Shown: positions 1-10,874, counted from the stretch's first letter. The stretch: 64,000 nucleotides of DNA from Ypsolopha sequella (GCA_934047225.1 OW203986.1:11473221-11537220); one strand, 5' to 3'. Notes: generated by a model not told the origin, from the sequence alone. A program made the numbers and translations.

Positions 1-57
1 ATTGTACACACGAAATAAAACAGAATACAAATGTTTAGCACTAAAGATAAACCATAC

Positions 58-505
58 AATTCCCATAGTTTAGTTTCTAAAAGATTTTCTTTTAATTTTT
101 TTTCAGTGAATATACGCCATTTTATGATATAGTTTTCATTGTTTTGGTATAACCATTCATTTTTTATGATTTTTTAAATAATTGTCCGATATGACGTCAC
201 TTGTGAATTATAGACATTATACTGATTGTGATGTGTGATTGCTTATAAAAAAGTGGTCTGTCTCTGTCTGTCTACTCATCTGTCATCCATCTGTCAAATC
301 AGTCGGAAGCAAATTATTATAAATTTATTTTGACAGCAAAGGACACATTTTTAAACAGCCATTTCTCAAGTGACGTTACACGAAGGCAAATGGAAGTTGC
401 AGCTTTTTCGTAAAAATATTAATCATCATGAGGTTTTTTAGAACAAAGGTTAGAAAATACGGCTTATTAAACCTAAATCTCGAAATGGTTTTCGAAGTAA
501 CCCAC
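58..505 (+). repeat. Dispersed repeat family A, copy 1
   Basis: A stretch of about 450 bp that recurs at 15084-15412 in the same orientation and at 17288-17740 in reverse. Shared landmarks are a TGACGTCACTTGTGAA block, a GTCTGTCTCTGTCTGTCTAC block, and an end that reads GAAATGGTTTTCGAA. I see no long open frame, no tRNA boxes and no clear terminal inverted repeat, so its class is unknown. Seen directly by comparing the three copies. Confidence 0.75.
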
Positions 506-1649
506 CTCAACATAAGTTAATCTAAGCGAATTGGCGGATCGCCCGCAGTACGAGGGGAGTGTTGGGCGGCGCAGAGGTATGAGTCGACTAGTCGAGCGGT
601 GTGGGGGGTGATGCGAGCGTGGGACTGGGCTGCTACTAATTCCTCGTTGCCCGACCAGGGTTGTCAACTCGATACCACGATTGGGTGCTAAAAGACATCT
701 TAAGTGATAAAAAAAATGAAAAATGTTTATTACATCAGTATTATTGTTGTTATAGTGTATATTTCTCTATATATATGTCACCTACCTACGCTACATTCTT
801 TTATTTTAAAATTATTTGTTTTATTTTATCTAAGCTTTGCTACTTGGTTCTGGCAGAATAACCAGCGTTGCAGATCCGTCTGCAAAACTATGCTGAGTCA
901 GAACCTTTTTGCCGTCACGATCTCACGGCACTCGATTAAGTACATGTACTGTTTTTGTTCTGTTTCAATGTGTGATAATGTTAAGTGTTACTTAGTGTTA
1001 AATGATTTTGTTTAAATTTTTTAATTTTTTGATTGAAATTTTGAAATTTTCTTCATGTCTTATGTCTTCTTTTTCTGTGTTGTGTGTGATTGTGACTGTA
1101 AATAAACGAAAAAAAAAATACATATATATTTTCTTTAGCTTGCTTAAACATTAAATACATTGAGTTTGAGTTCTCCTATTGGGTATGAAAATACCTGCAA
1201 CAGGAGTCCCCGCTCCCCTATAACTAAAAATACAAAATTAAGTGAATAAACAAAACTATTATTTACAGAGGTGTGGTGACTAACAAATTAATATAAATAT
1301 AAAGAAGAAAAGAAAGTTTAGTAAATACATACTTAGGGTGAATTTGTAAGTGTGAGAGGGTATGTGTGCGTGTAGGGGTGTGTAGTTAGAGGGTATGCAA
1401 GACAAGTGTGTTAGGGTGTTTATATTTGTGTATCTTTCCTAGCCCTAGCAAGTAGTGCTAGATTGCTATGAATTTCCAAAAAAAGTTTTAAATTGGTCAT
1501 TAAACAAAATATTCTGTCAAATAAAAATATTTGTATATGATTTATAGCGAAATCCATCGCCTTGGATACTCTAAACATTATTTAGAGTCCGTTACAAACT
1601 AGAAAACATCAATTAGAATGAAATTTCAAGTATGACAAATATTTTGATA
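506..1649. other. No gene seen; AT-rich intron or intergenic DNA
   Basis: Short open frames here are AT-rich and lack domain-like composition. A GC-richer block (521-660) begins with AATTGGCGGATCGCC, which recurs inverted near 2293-2307. If NME7 extends upstream, this lies in its penultimate or an earlier intron. Nothing else can be supported. Confidence 0.5.
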
Positions 1650-1652
1650 AGA

Positions 1653-2103
1653 TTATGTGAGAGCTGGAACATAACAACAGTGGATAGAGAGCGACTAGAA
1701 GCGTTTGAGGTGTGTTGCTGGCGCAGAATGTTAAGGATCAAATGGACGGAAACATGTACAACCAAGAAGAGCGAAGGAAAATCGAAATCTTATTTATACA
1801 ATCGGAAATAGAAGACCTTACTGTCTAGGAAGAAGATATATAATAATAATACTAAGAAACAAAGGAATGGTTATTAGAATAATGGAGGAGAAAAGGGGAA
1901 GGGGAAGGCCTAGAAGGGACTATATTAAACAGTTAACGGATTGAAGTGGTAGCCAGTCGTAGCAGGAATTGAAAGAGAGAGCCCAAAATAGGGAGGGATG
2001 GAAAGTGCTGCAACGACAGGGGACACCCCAAAATAGGGAGGGATGGAAAGTGCTGCAACGACAGGGGACACCCAAGACCCCTTATTGATGATGATGATGA
2101 TGT
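1653..2103 (+). mobile_element. RTE-like LINE 3' fragment
   Basis: Translation of the plus strand gives a retroelement C-terminal pattern: a segment with ESWNITTVDRERLEAFEV, then a CCWRRMLRIKW block, then, after stops and frame breaks, GRGRPRRDYIKQLTD and EGWKVLQRQGTP. This order matches the region after the reverse transcriptase in RTE-type LINEs. The copy ends in a GATGATGATGATGATG tail, as usual for RTE 3' ends. It is 5' truncated and not functional. A 45-bp segment is tandemly duplicated at 1982-2026 and 2027-2071. Confidence 0.7.
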
Positions 2104-2714
2104 GTTTTCCTATATTTTAAGAATATCTTGGGGAATTTCGAGAGGCAGGACTTTCATGACTGCAATATATTGCTAGATTTAGTGCTAGGTGCCGTACGTA
2201 ATTTTTCAGTATTGGATATATGAAAATAGTGCTAAATCTAGCACAAAAATTGCTAAGTTGGGAACACTGTGCCCGAGGCTCCCTGGTACCGCAGGCGATC
2301 CGCCAATTGTATGGTTTATTTATAGTACCCACACTAAGTTTCATTGTACGGTGATATGATGTATTTAGAACTGAATTTATTTAAAGTTATATAAAAATAT
2401 AAAATATGACAAAATCTGTGTAATAAATAGAAGATTATGGTCTCCAGGGTATGGTGGAGGAGCTCTCCAGTGGTCCATGCGTCGCCATGGAGATCGTCGC
2501 CGTAGATAAAACCGTCCACACCGCCGTCGAGTTTAGAAAACTTGTTGGCCCTTCGGATCCCGTACGTCTATTATTACATTGTTTTTAAACATGGAAACCC
2601 TAGCGGTGATTCTGTCCATCCGTCTCTTCGCGAAAAAGGGCTGGGCATGTTGAGCTGTAGATCTGTAGCTGTAAACGTACATATAGCACAATGTCGTTGG
2701 TTTAAAAAAAAGAA
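2104..2714. other. No gene seen; decayed repeat sequence
   Basis: The part from 2160 to 2310 contains an imperfect inverted pair (GCTAGATTTAGTGCTAGG against GTGCTAAATCTAGCAC) and ends in GGCGATCCGCCAATT, resembling the end of a miniature element. No coding sequence is supported. Confidence 0.4.
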
Positions 2715-2769
2715 GGCCAAGTGCGAGTCAGACTCGCGTACCTAGGGTTCCGTATTGTGGATGATAAAT
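2715..2769 (-). repeat. Repeat family B, solo end (55 bp)
   Basis: These 55 bases, starting GGCCAAGTGCGAGTCAGACT, are the exact reverse complement of 5695-5749, the right end of the larger family B copy. The GGCCAAGTGCGAGTC end followed by GGGTTCCGTA is a repeat motif I associate with lepidopteran genomes. Only the end is present here. Confidence 0.8.
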
Positions 2770-3307
2770 ACGAGCCTGGTTTTGTTGAACACATCAATAA
2801 CTTTACAGTGTTTGAATAGTTCCGTGTCATCAGTTTTCTTAAATGTTTAGGTACTATATTTTTAAGCAAGCTTCGTTGTAGTTTGTAAATTTTATCTATA
2901 TAAGTATTTATTTATATGTTCGATCGTAACGACTTAAAACGTAGCTTATGATAGCTTTTGCTAAGGACATGTATAATAATCTTAAAATAGGAAATGGTAA
3001 TTTATATTTAAGTATTGTTAGCTTAGATAGAACAGCTCTTAATTTTTTACATATGTACTCGATATGGGTCCTCAGTTAAAGTGTTTGTCTATAACCAATC
3101 CTAAGTATTTGTGCTTGTCTACCAGCTCGAGTGAATCATTAAAATCGTCCGGTAAAGCATTGTACACTCCGACTGCGATTTGAAAGAAGTTTCTTTGTGA
3201 TCTTAACTGACCTCTTCGTCTTTAAGAAAATATTCGGCGTAATCTATTCTAAATGGCAGGTGGAATTGTTGATGTAATAACAGCTATTTCTGTTTCTGCT
3301 TTTACAG

Positions 3308-3448
3308 GAAATCGCCCGACTACTGCGCCCTAACACGCTACGAGCAAAATTAGGAGTCACTAAAGTCCAGAATGCTATTCATTGCAGCGATTTGCCCGAA
3401 GATGGTCTATTAGAAGTTGAATACTTCTTCAAAATTCTAGACATGTAA
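3308..3448 (+). CDS. NME7: Nucleoside diphosphate kinase 7, last coding exon (partial gene)
   Basis: This is the terminal exon of a gene whose other exons lie outside the window or are not recognisable in it. A TTTTTACAG acceptor ends at 3307, and the frame runs 46 codons to TAA at 3446-3448. The peptide contains the segments EIARLLRPNTLRAK and CSDLPEDGLLEVEYFF and ends KILDM. That matches the extreme C-terminus of the NME7 (NDPK7) family, where a second NDPK domain is followed by a conserved LPEDGLLEV-YFFKIL tail. NME7 belongs to the group II NDP kinases, associated with cilia, axonemes and the gamma-tubulin ring complex. The NDPK catalytic histidine lies upstream of this exon and cannot be checked. 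The acceptor joins in phase 0. A poly(A) signal follows 50 bases after the stop. Family identity is firm; the exact symbol is by homology recalled from memory. Confidence 0.85.
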   Translation, partial: EIARLLRPNTLRAKLGVTKVQNAIHCSDLPEDGLLEVEYFFKILDM

Positions 3449-3497
3449 AGAGAGTTTGTATGTGTGCACTTATTTTTATATTTTGTTAGGGTTTGAA

Positions 3498-3503
3498 AAT
3501 AAA
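3498..3503 (+). terminator. Poly(A) signal AATAAA of NME7
   Basis: AATAAA lies 50 bases downstream of the NME7 stop codon and is followed by a GT-rich stretch (TGTGATTTGTGCAGTCTTG). This gives a very short 3' UTR. Position and downstream context fit a cleavage site near 3520-3540. Confidence 0.65.
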
Positions 3504-3731
3504 TACCCTGTGAGATTTAATGGAAAACTATTGTGATTTGTGCAGTCTTGTATTAGTTTGTGTTTCAATGTGATGGACAATTACTTATATACTTTTAATT
3601 ATCAAAACAATGTTATACACGGAAGTTTTACCGACAATGCAGATCCCAATCTTATTATAGTAGATGGATACGTGAGTATGTACTTAAATGGGTTTTTACG
3701 CTGTACCATCGTGTAAGGCTTCCTGAAAAGA

Positions 3732-3881
3732 TCTGGTCCTCTAAAAAGGCCGCTTTGGATGAATCATATTATGATTCTGTTGTAATGCCGTCTCTTTTGC
3801 ACGCATGAAGAAACTCTTGTCTCTATCCTACTTTCAAATCATTTCATGATTCACCCAAGTTGGCCTTTTTAGAGGACCAGA
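3732..3881. repeat. Miniature inverted-repeat element with 20-bp perfect TIRs
   Basis: TCTGGTCCTCTAAAAAGGCC at 3732-3751 is the exact reverse complement of 3862-3881. The 110-bp centre has no coding potential. No clear target site duplication was seen. Confidence 0.8.
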
Positions 3882-4950
3882 ACTAACAATTTATTTTGGG
3901 TTCGTACCGCAGCCACATAGTGAACGGTAGGTATGTATGTACGGTTAAAAATATGTATATTTGTTTAGCAGGTTCAAGACATTTAACATTGCTGAGCTCA
4001 AGTGCCAAATCTAGACTTTATAGACTGGATAATATGAGTTATTGCGAAATCCATCGCTTTGGAAATTAGTTGATATTTTTCTACCCTGTTTTCCTTACGA
4101 CGTCTAACGGCTTGGTGGTCTGTGATTGTCAATGACGTTATCATTGTAAATAGTGTTTAAAAAAAAACATATAATCTTGAACATGCTACACAATATATTC
4201 TGCGATCCCACATATAAATGTATATTTCACTTGTAAAGGCGCGTCCTAACTTGGGCCAGTAAGCAAATTCGAAAACTCATGCCGTCCCAGTCCAATAATA
4301 TCGGTGCGAAAAGTATGACATGAGGAAGTTGTTGCCTATTAGCCACTGAAGATTCGCCGTAAGAAACGTTCCATGTACATTTAATTTACTTGTAAATACA
4401 ATACAGCCAGCCCAGCCTATTTGCTGATGAATTTATTGATGAATCTCGATGTCTACGGGTTTTGCACTGATTTTGTGTATTTTATTCTCGCTATAAGACT
4501 GATATATTTTTCTTATTTTGCCTTCATGTAGAAGAAATACACTAATAAAACCAATATTATTTAAAAATAAATATTTGTTTTTTTTTTATAAATCGTTCAA
4601 TTGAGTTTTTAAAGCTAGTGAACAATTGTAAATCATTGCGATGATTGGAAGTAGTTAATAAAAAAACCAACACACAATCACAGTTAATTGCATCTCCATT
4701 CTGCGGTCATTAATTAATCTTTTGTTCTTGTTGTAACTTTTTTACTGATAACTACATAAACAATGGAAGATGTTTGATATGTCTGTGACAATTAGTTTTT
4801 AAATAAAAACATTAGATAGTCTGTTTATTTAGACAGTTGCATGCATTTCAAGCGTCTCAGAAACTCGCCTGATGACGATTTACTAAAAAATATAATTATT
4901 CCCGACACAGCATTGAATCTCCTTCCTTTACGTCGACCTTGTCGTCTTTA
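3882..4950. other. No gene seen; AT-rich intergenic sequence
   Basis: The sequence between the miniature element and repeat family B carries only short AT-rich open frames and homopolymer runs. No exon-like segment, RNA gene or repeat with a second copy in the window was recognised. Confidence 0.5.
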
Positions 4951-5760
4951 GGGTTCCGTAGTACCTATCAGGGACAAAAGGAACCTTTATGATTAGACTC
5001 CGTTGTCTGTCCGTCCGTCCGTATGTCACAGCCTCGTAACTTTAGCACCGTTAAAGATAAATACATGGAATTTGGCTCAAAAATAGTATTCATTTGCCCA
5101 CATATAACGGTGAAAAAAAAAATGAAAAATTTTAAATTGTTCAAAATATTTCCAAAACAAAAGTGAGAAAAATAATAAATATTAGCCTAAAAATACAATA
5201 TGGAGATCAAATTATAGATATTATAAAGCTGATTTTAAAAATATTACTTTTACTATATTTACTGGCACTGGTTTCGAGAAATCTTTAAAAAATCTCCGAA
5301 ACTAGTAGATCGAAAAATATGAAAAAAATGTTAATTATAGATCATAACTGGCCAATTACAGGAAAACTATAGAAATAAAAAAAATTAAGCACAAATGAGA
5401 AATATTAAAATGAAGTAAAATAAATAAAACACATATTTTATAAAATATAATATGGGTATCAAATTGTAGGTATTAAAAGCTGATTGTAAAAAGATATACT
5501 TTTACTATATTTACTGGCACTGGTTTCGAGAAATCTTAAAAAAAAAAACAAAAATATATTTGTCCCCCCCCCCCTTACCTCCAAAACTGGTATACAAAAA
5601 AATATGAAAAAAATCATGGTTATATGTGTTTACGTAAAGATTACAGTAAAAATAAAGCGGTTGAGAAATTCACGAAAAAAAATGTCAAAATTAAATTTAT
5701 CATCCACAATACGGAACCCTAGGTACGCGAGTCTGACTCGCACTTGGCCGTTTTTTTTTA
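4951..5760 (+). repeat. Repeat family B, long copy
   Basis: It begins GGGTTCCGTAGTACC and ends TCTGACTCGCACTTGGCCG. It shares the CCGTTGTCTGTCCGTCCG / TTTAGCACCGTTAAAGA block with 35298-36042 and, reversed, its inner part with 43105-43930. Inside, a unit with ACTGGCACTGGTTTCGAGAA is present twice. No open frame of note. The last 55 bp repeat inverted at 2715-2769. Probably a non-coding mobile element; class uncertain. Confidence 0.75.
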
Positions 5761-5984
5761 AAGATATTGAATTTAAATTTATTAATGAGTTAAATACCAT
5801 TCCACCTCACACAATTATATTAAGTTATATATAATACACTATCTATTCGGAGATAAAGGCGTCAAAGCTTTGACATAAAAAAAATACAAAATAGAAATCG
5901 ACATCCTAAGGGCCATGCCCCAATTATACCATGCTAAGGGCCAACCAACACCGTCTGTACACTGACAGTAGGTGTTGGTCCAAC

Positions 5985-6390
5985 CCTTAAGGGTGTACCA
6001 CCTTCCGTTCCGAAGATATGGCCGAAACAAAATTTTGCCAAAAAATATTTTGGCCGTTTTTTTTTGGCACACACCTAGTGTTAGGTACATCCATAGTGTC
6101 AGTGTCAACTTTAATGTCAGATACAACCCTAATGTCTGGCACATCACTATGACAAAATCAGAAAATATGAAAGCAAATCCCTAGTGGTACCACTATGTCA
6201 AAATCAAAAAATGTCAAAGTACATCCCTAGTGTTAGGTACATCCCTAGTGCTAGGTACAACATCATGAACTCGCCCTTCGAGCTCGCGACCTCGTTTTAC
6301 GGTACATCCCTAGTGGCAGGGAGACATCACTATGTCACAGACAAAAACTGTCAAAGTACATCCCTAGTGACGGGGACATCTCTTCGAACT
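5985..6390 (+). repeat. Degenerate tandem repeat based on TACATCCCTAGTG
   Basis: Variants of a GTACATCCCTAGTGTTAG unit recur with unequal spacing, for example near 6222, 6238, 6301 and 6356, mixed with a TATGTCAAAATCAAAAAATG unit. Earlier relatives occur at 6060-6150. The array is decayed and non-coding in any convincing way. Confidence 0.55.
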
Positions 6391-6551
6391 GCGTACGCTT
6401 GCGCTTTGCGAGTTTTCCTCATAAGCAAAACACTCTTCTTCGTTCCAAAATTTACATATGTTCTCCGCTGCTCAACCATATGGAAACATCAAAATTTACT
6501 TACTCGTTTAAATTATATAATTAAGTCGACTTACCGAAATCCTAAATTGGT

Positions 6552-7235
6552 CTTACGAAGAACGGAATTGGACACAGGCAACACTTCCTATCAGATGTGG
6601 AGGTCTAGGTATCCGAAAAGTAAGCAGCGTAGCACTACCAGCCTTCCTGTCCTCAGCCTACAGCATGATCGACCTTTTCGGTAGATTAATAAACCCATCA
6701 CTTGGTGATGGATGTAAAGGTTTCGTGCTCGACTGAAGCCAGGGACGTATGGCGTACAACCGCCCCAGTCCCGGCAAAAGTATCCCGATCAATCTGGCTT
6801 CGCAAAAGTTTTAGGACGGGCCGCTCTGCTGTCAGATTCAAACGAACCTACTGGAAACTTCAATAAATCCTGCAGAGCGAGCTCGTCTTCTAGCAGCAAC
6901 TAGCGAGCCAGAGTCGGGACATTGGTTAAATGCATTACCATCTGCCAATATCGGGACCCTATTGGAGAGGGCTGCTTTTAGCCTGGCCGTCGCGTCGGTC
7001 CAAGAAGAGTAGGAGCTAAGATAAATGAGACACATCGCTGCCGTTGTGGACACGGTGTCGATCAACTGGGCCACCACGGCCTATCTTGTCAGCATATTCC
7101 ACTTTGAATGACGTCATTTGTCGGGCCCTTGCCAGCGCCAGTGTAATATAGCATTAGAGCCAAAGGGCGTAGCACGCGATGACGCCAGGCGGCCCGACAG
7201 AATGACGCTCATTCCTTGGAAAAACGGGCGGTCAA
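6552..7235 (+). mobile_element. Decayed retroelement pol fragment
   Basis: The plus strand reads, with several stops and frame changes, NWTQATLPIRCGGLGIRKVS, then VALPAFLSSAYSMIDLFGR, LLAATSEPESGHWLNALPS, and finally RRPDRMTLIPWKNGR. This order is familiar from the C-terminal half of an invertebrate reverse-transcriptase element in which LPIR-GGLGIR, ES--WL-ALPS and RPDG-TLIPW blocks recur. I cannot name the clade with certainty. It is a pseudogene copy with at least three in-frame stops and has higher GC than its flanks, consistent with a younger insertion into AT-rich DNA. Confidence 0.6.
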
Positions 7236-7342
7236 TGTTATTTAAGTTTTTAGTTAAGTTTCTTTTTTAGACAACTAAAAATAACTGTATGAAGTGAAAA
7301 AAAAAAAACTCCTTTACAGAATAAAAACAGTGGCTTAGTAAC

Positions 7343-7815
7343 CGCGATTCTGGCAAGTGTGAAAAAATTTGCTACCGCAGATTTAGAGTGATTTTACAAG
7401 GGATTTTCTACGGAAATAATAGAATTTTCTACTTTCCCAATTTTTGCGCACCAGTCTCGACAAAGATAGCGATCGCTATCCTACCGATTTCGGTCGTTAA
7501 GTTATTAAAATCTAAATTTAAAGCTTTTTTATAGTATCTACCGTCAAACTATCTCCAGAAATTGGAAGCGAATTCGACACGCTTCCGGTTTTAGTCGATA
7601 GTTTTGATAGTAGATACTAAAAAAATCACTTAACGACCGAAATCGGTAGGATAACGATCGTTATCTTTGTCAAGACTACATGGCCGTTTCATATTTTGGC
7701 AAGTGCGAAAAAATTTGCTACGGCAGATTTCGGGTGATTTTACGAGGGCGATTTTCTACGGAATTGATTTATTTTTCTGCTTTCGCAATTTCCGCGCACG
7801 CACCAGAATCGCCGC
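7343..7815 (+). repeat. Direct repeat pair (about 115 bp) around a nested palindrome
   Basis: The segment at 7345-7453 starting TGGCAAGTGTGAAAAAATTT recurs at 7693-7808 as TGGCAAGTGCGAAAAAATTT, with the same order of TTGCTAC-GCAGATTT, GATTTTAC-AGGG, TTTTCTACGGAA and GCGCACCAG landmarks. Between the copies sits the inverted-repeat element at 7454-7676. Confidence 0.75.
7454..7676. repeat. Fold-back miniature element
   Basis: Left arm GTCTCGACAAAGATAGCGAT pairs with the reverse complement of the right end CTTTGTCAAGAC, and the match continues through CCTACCGATTTCGGTCGTTAAG on both arms. The arms extend with mismatches to about 100 bp each, so most of the element can fold on itself. No coding content. 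Confidence 0.8.
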
Positions 7816-8976
7816 GCCGTCCAGGTATATTCGTACTCACTGTCACAAGGTGATGGTGTTTATATTCTCTGGTAGTAGCTTCAGTTTCATAAAAAGTGGT
7901 TTGCATGAGTTTCTGAAATGTACCTCTCGAGGCATTGTTTTGAATTTTAAATACTAGAATCCAGAAAAATTAAGGTACCTACTATTCTAAAATATATTAT
8001 CATAACATAAATATGTACGTGCAAAAGGTTCTTAAACAGCCTAGGCCTAGATAATTAATATACTTACCCACAAAAGTACTAAGAAACTGATCGAATGTCA
8101 CTAGTGCGGGCGTACATAATAATATCGCAACAATATAACAATGATTGTAAAACTTCAGTCAATGGGTTCACAGACGATTGGGGTCGCTGGAGGAAGTGAC
8201 ACGAGTCACGACAATCAAGTCTAGGTAACGTTACGAGCTAGGGTCATGCCGACACCGTCTCTATATCGTACTGACTGTTTGTAAATAGAGGTATCGACGT
8301 CAATTCAAGCCCCAGATCTATCATGTAGAGCTTCGTCCAAAGGTACAAAGATCATGTGTTTTACTGTATATAGAGTTTTGACTTGATAGCTCTGCCAGTG
8401 ATATTTCGCCATGCTCTTACTGATTTCTTAGCTATGGAGATATCCATACCCTTTTAAGGCACGAAATTGATTAATTCTAGACTAAGTATGAGGAGATAGA
8501 AAAAAGATGTGTCTAGCAAAAATTTTTTTTTCTACTCTAGGTCTACTGTCTCTTATCGGTCGTAGTTAGGATTTCGCAATCAAGATTTATTTCACTTGCT
8601 CTCGAGAGGGTTCGATAAAGTGTTGAAAGATTTATGTACATTTGTTAAAGTATGGAACGCATTTGAAGATTTTTACTGGGTTGCATTGTGTCAATATTCT
8701 TATGTAGAAGTAAGTATGCGATACCGCAGAAATGCAACGTGTTGTATTCTTTGTTAGAAAATAATGTCAAAGAAAAGCCAGGCGGCTACCACGCGAATTA
8801 ATTAATAGAAAACCGTACTTAGGAAATTAGAACAAGAAGAACTCGTTAGGAGTAGTTCCATAAGGGCTGAGCTAGGTCATTGCTCGCATTAGCCGTCACA
8901 GTGCAGTGTTGGGTAGAAAACCGCGTCTGCACTGCGTAGGTACCTACCTTTCACTGGTATATGGAGGAGTGTGAAC
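7816..8976. other. No gene seen
   Basis: Mixed AT-rich sequence with short open frames only. No second copy of any part was noticed elsewhere in the window, and no exon-like segment with good splice sites was found. Confidence 0.45.
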
Positions 8977-9305
8977 CTATGATGAGCGACGGCAAGAGGG
9001 GACGTCGTCGGCGGCAGTGGCGCAGGCGCATGCTAGGTAGGTGGCGGGCGGCAGTGTCGTGCGAACTTTTACAATAGCGTCGCGCATACTCGAGGCGTCG
9101 CAACGAGAGTTGCGTCCGCGCTGCATACAATAACTACGGTCTTCCAAACAATCCAGTTCCTTAATAAAATAAATAAGAACTGCCTTTGTATGAGGGCCTA
9201 ATAATAGACTGGAGTAGTAAGTGCGTTCATAGTGCACTTTTTACGAGTTGCGGCGATAAGTGAAATTTTAAAGTTTGCAGATAAGGTTTTTCAATTTCGT
9301 GTACG
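8977..9305 (+). promoter_or_regulatory. Candidate promoter and noncoding first exon (possibly of MFSD6)
   Basis: This block has more GC and CpG than its flanks (for example GGACGTCGTCGGCGGCAGTG) and is followed by a perfect consensus donor: the block ends CGTGTACG and GTGAGT starts at 9306. That is what a 5' untranslated exon with its promoter looks like. The next gene on this strand, MFSD6, has a coding exon with an upstream acceptor at 28311-28312, which requires at least one noncoding exon upstream. A 19-kb first intron would be long but not exceptional. No TATA box is seen and the start site is not resolved. The link is inference only. Confidence 0.35.
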
Positions 9306-10080
9306 GTGAGTGTTTCTGATTTATCATTGCAGCTTATTGCTTCTTTTTATTTCTTATATGAAGTGGATGAGAGTGGTGTTCTGTTAACCATGGCAGTAAG
9401 CATTCGTAACATCTATAGGTATACCTAAGCTAATAGATAAACATGTCGTGAGCGTCGGTGTCCTAGTGCAGATATCTCTCTAAACATTATAACTCCGTCT
9501 CTTTTTGTTTGGGGTGTTTGATGTATATCCTTTTTAATATTAAGAGTATCAGTAAAAAATATCTTATGTGAAGTCTAATTTAACCAAGTAAGTATGTCTG
9601 CAGGTGCCATTTGAATTGAAAATTACATTTCAGTTCGAGAATTAGGAAATTTTAGATTAATTTGTCGTGAACCGGCCAAGACTCTTTTGACGCAAATCTG
9701 AAGAATAGGGTCCCGCCGCGCCGTTTTACATCCCTTTCCAAAAAAAGTACCAACACTATTTCCTATTTATTCATGTGGCCGAGTCAATATCATAAATGGA
9801 AAATTTTACAAATAAAACGCTTCATCATACATATAAATCTATCAACGCAGTAATTTTTAAACATTTGCTTTATTTACTTATTAAAATTCAGAAACATATT
9901 CATCCTTGGGTTTAAAAAAAAATCAATTCACTTTAAATTTGGGAACCTACGAACTGATGTTGATGATGATTCGTTTTAACTGGTAGAGAGTTTGCGTAAA
10001 TTTTGTGATAGAAGTCGGAAGCATAAGAATGTTAAAGACACATATTCCAAGATTACAAGTTAGCTAGAGATTTTTTTCAG

Positions 10081-10345
10081 GCATATAACCGGTGTCGCTA
10101 GTCCCTGCATATGGCCGGTGTCCCTAGTCCCTGCATATGACCGGTGTCCCTAGTCCCCTGCATATGGCCGGTGTCCCTAGTCCCTGCATATGACCGGTGT
10201 CCCTAGTCCCTGCATATGGCCGGTGTCCCTATTCCCTGCATATGACCGGTGTCCCTAGTCCCTGCATATGGCCGGTGTCCCTAGTCCCTGCATATGACCG
10301 GTGTCCCTAGACTCCCTAGTCTCTGCATATGACCGGTGTCCCTAC
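10081..10345 (+). repeat. Minisatellite of 26-bp units with a 52-bp alternating order
   Basis: Ten units of GCATATGACCGGTGTCCCTA plus GTCCCT follow one another. After the first variant unit, units alternate regularly between GCATATGGCC and GCATATGACC, giving a 52-bp higher-order period. One unit has an extra C and one has a small internal duplication near 10306-10322. Each unit contains the palindromes CATATG and (in the A-type) ACCGGT. Confidence 0.95.
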
Positions 10346-10756
10346 ACAAAAAGAAAGTTAAATTTATCCTACTTGGTCAATCGGTTTAGTAAAAATAATA
10401 TAGATAGTAGACTAAAGGGCTGATTTAAACATTTTGGAAAAACCGTGAAAGCTTTAAGTTCGCTCGATAGAAAAAAAATTACAAAGTTACCTCTAAATTT
10501 CATGTTTTTCGAGTTTTAAAGGCCCTTCCTTAAATTATACAGTCTGAAATTTGTAATAAAAATATGTGAACAATATCCCCGTCTAAACGTTTAAGAACAT
10601 TTTAATAATTTTATCCAGAAACCGAGTTATTCAATAAAAACGCAGGTTCCGTGAGGGCGTGTTTCTGGTGGTCGTAAATGCCACGGCTAAAAGGAAACGT
10701 CATAGAGTCACCCTCTACAACCTCTGTCAAACACATAGAAACTCGAAGAAGTGCTA
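10346..10756. other. No gene seen between minisatellite and microsatellite
   Basis: AT-rich sequence without a convincing exon or repeat partner. Confidence 0.4.
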
Positions 10757-10812
10757 CATACATACACACACACACCCTCCCTCTCTCTCACACACACACA
10801 TACATATATTTA

Positions 10813-10870
<58 letters not shown>

Positions 10871-10874
10871 TAAA
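10757..10874. repeat. Compound microsatellite (CA)n / (CT)n / (TA)n
   Basis: An ACACACACAC tract gives way to CTCTCTCTC, again CACACACACA, and then about 70 bases of almost pure TATATA interrupted by CATATA. The TA tract is self-complementary and can extrude a hairpin. The open frames across it are artefacts of the repeat. Confidence 0.95.

Noticed and set aside
528..2307. Possible 1.8-kb element bounded by inverted AATTGGCGGATCGCC
   Set aside because: The inverted match is only about 15-20 bases, the rest of the arms does not align well, and the interior contains an unrelated LINE end; not firm enough to call.
6184..6684. 166-codon plus-strand open frame
   Set aside because: It runs from the degenerate TACATCCCTAGTG array into the wrong frame of a retroelement fragment; the real coding trace is in another frame.
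10081..10345. Repeat array considered as a CRISPR-like array
   Set aside because: Units are directly adjacent without unique spacers and the DNA is animal nuclear; it is a minisatellite.
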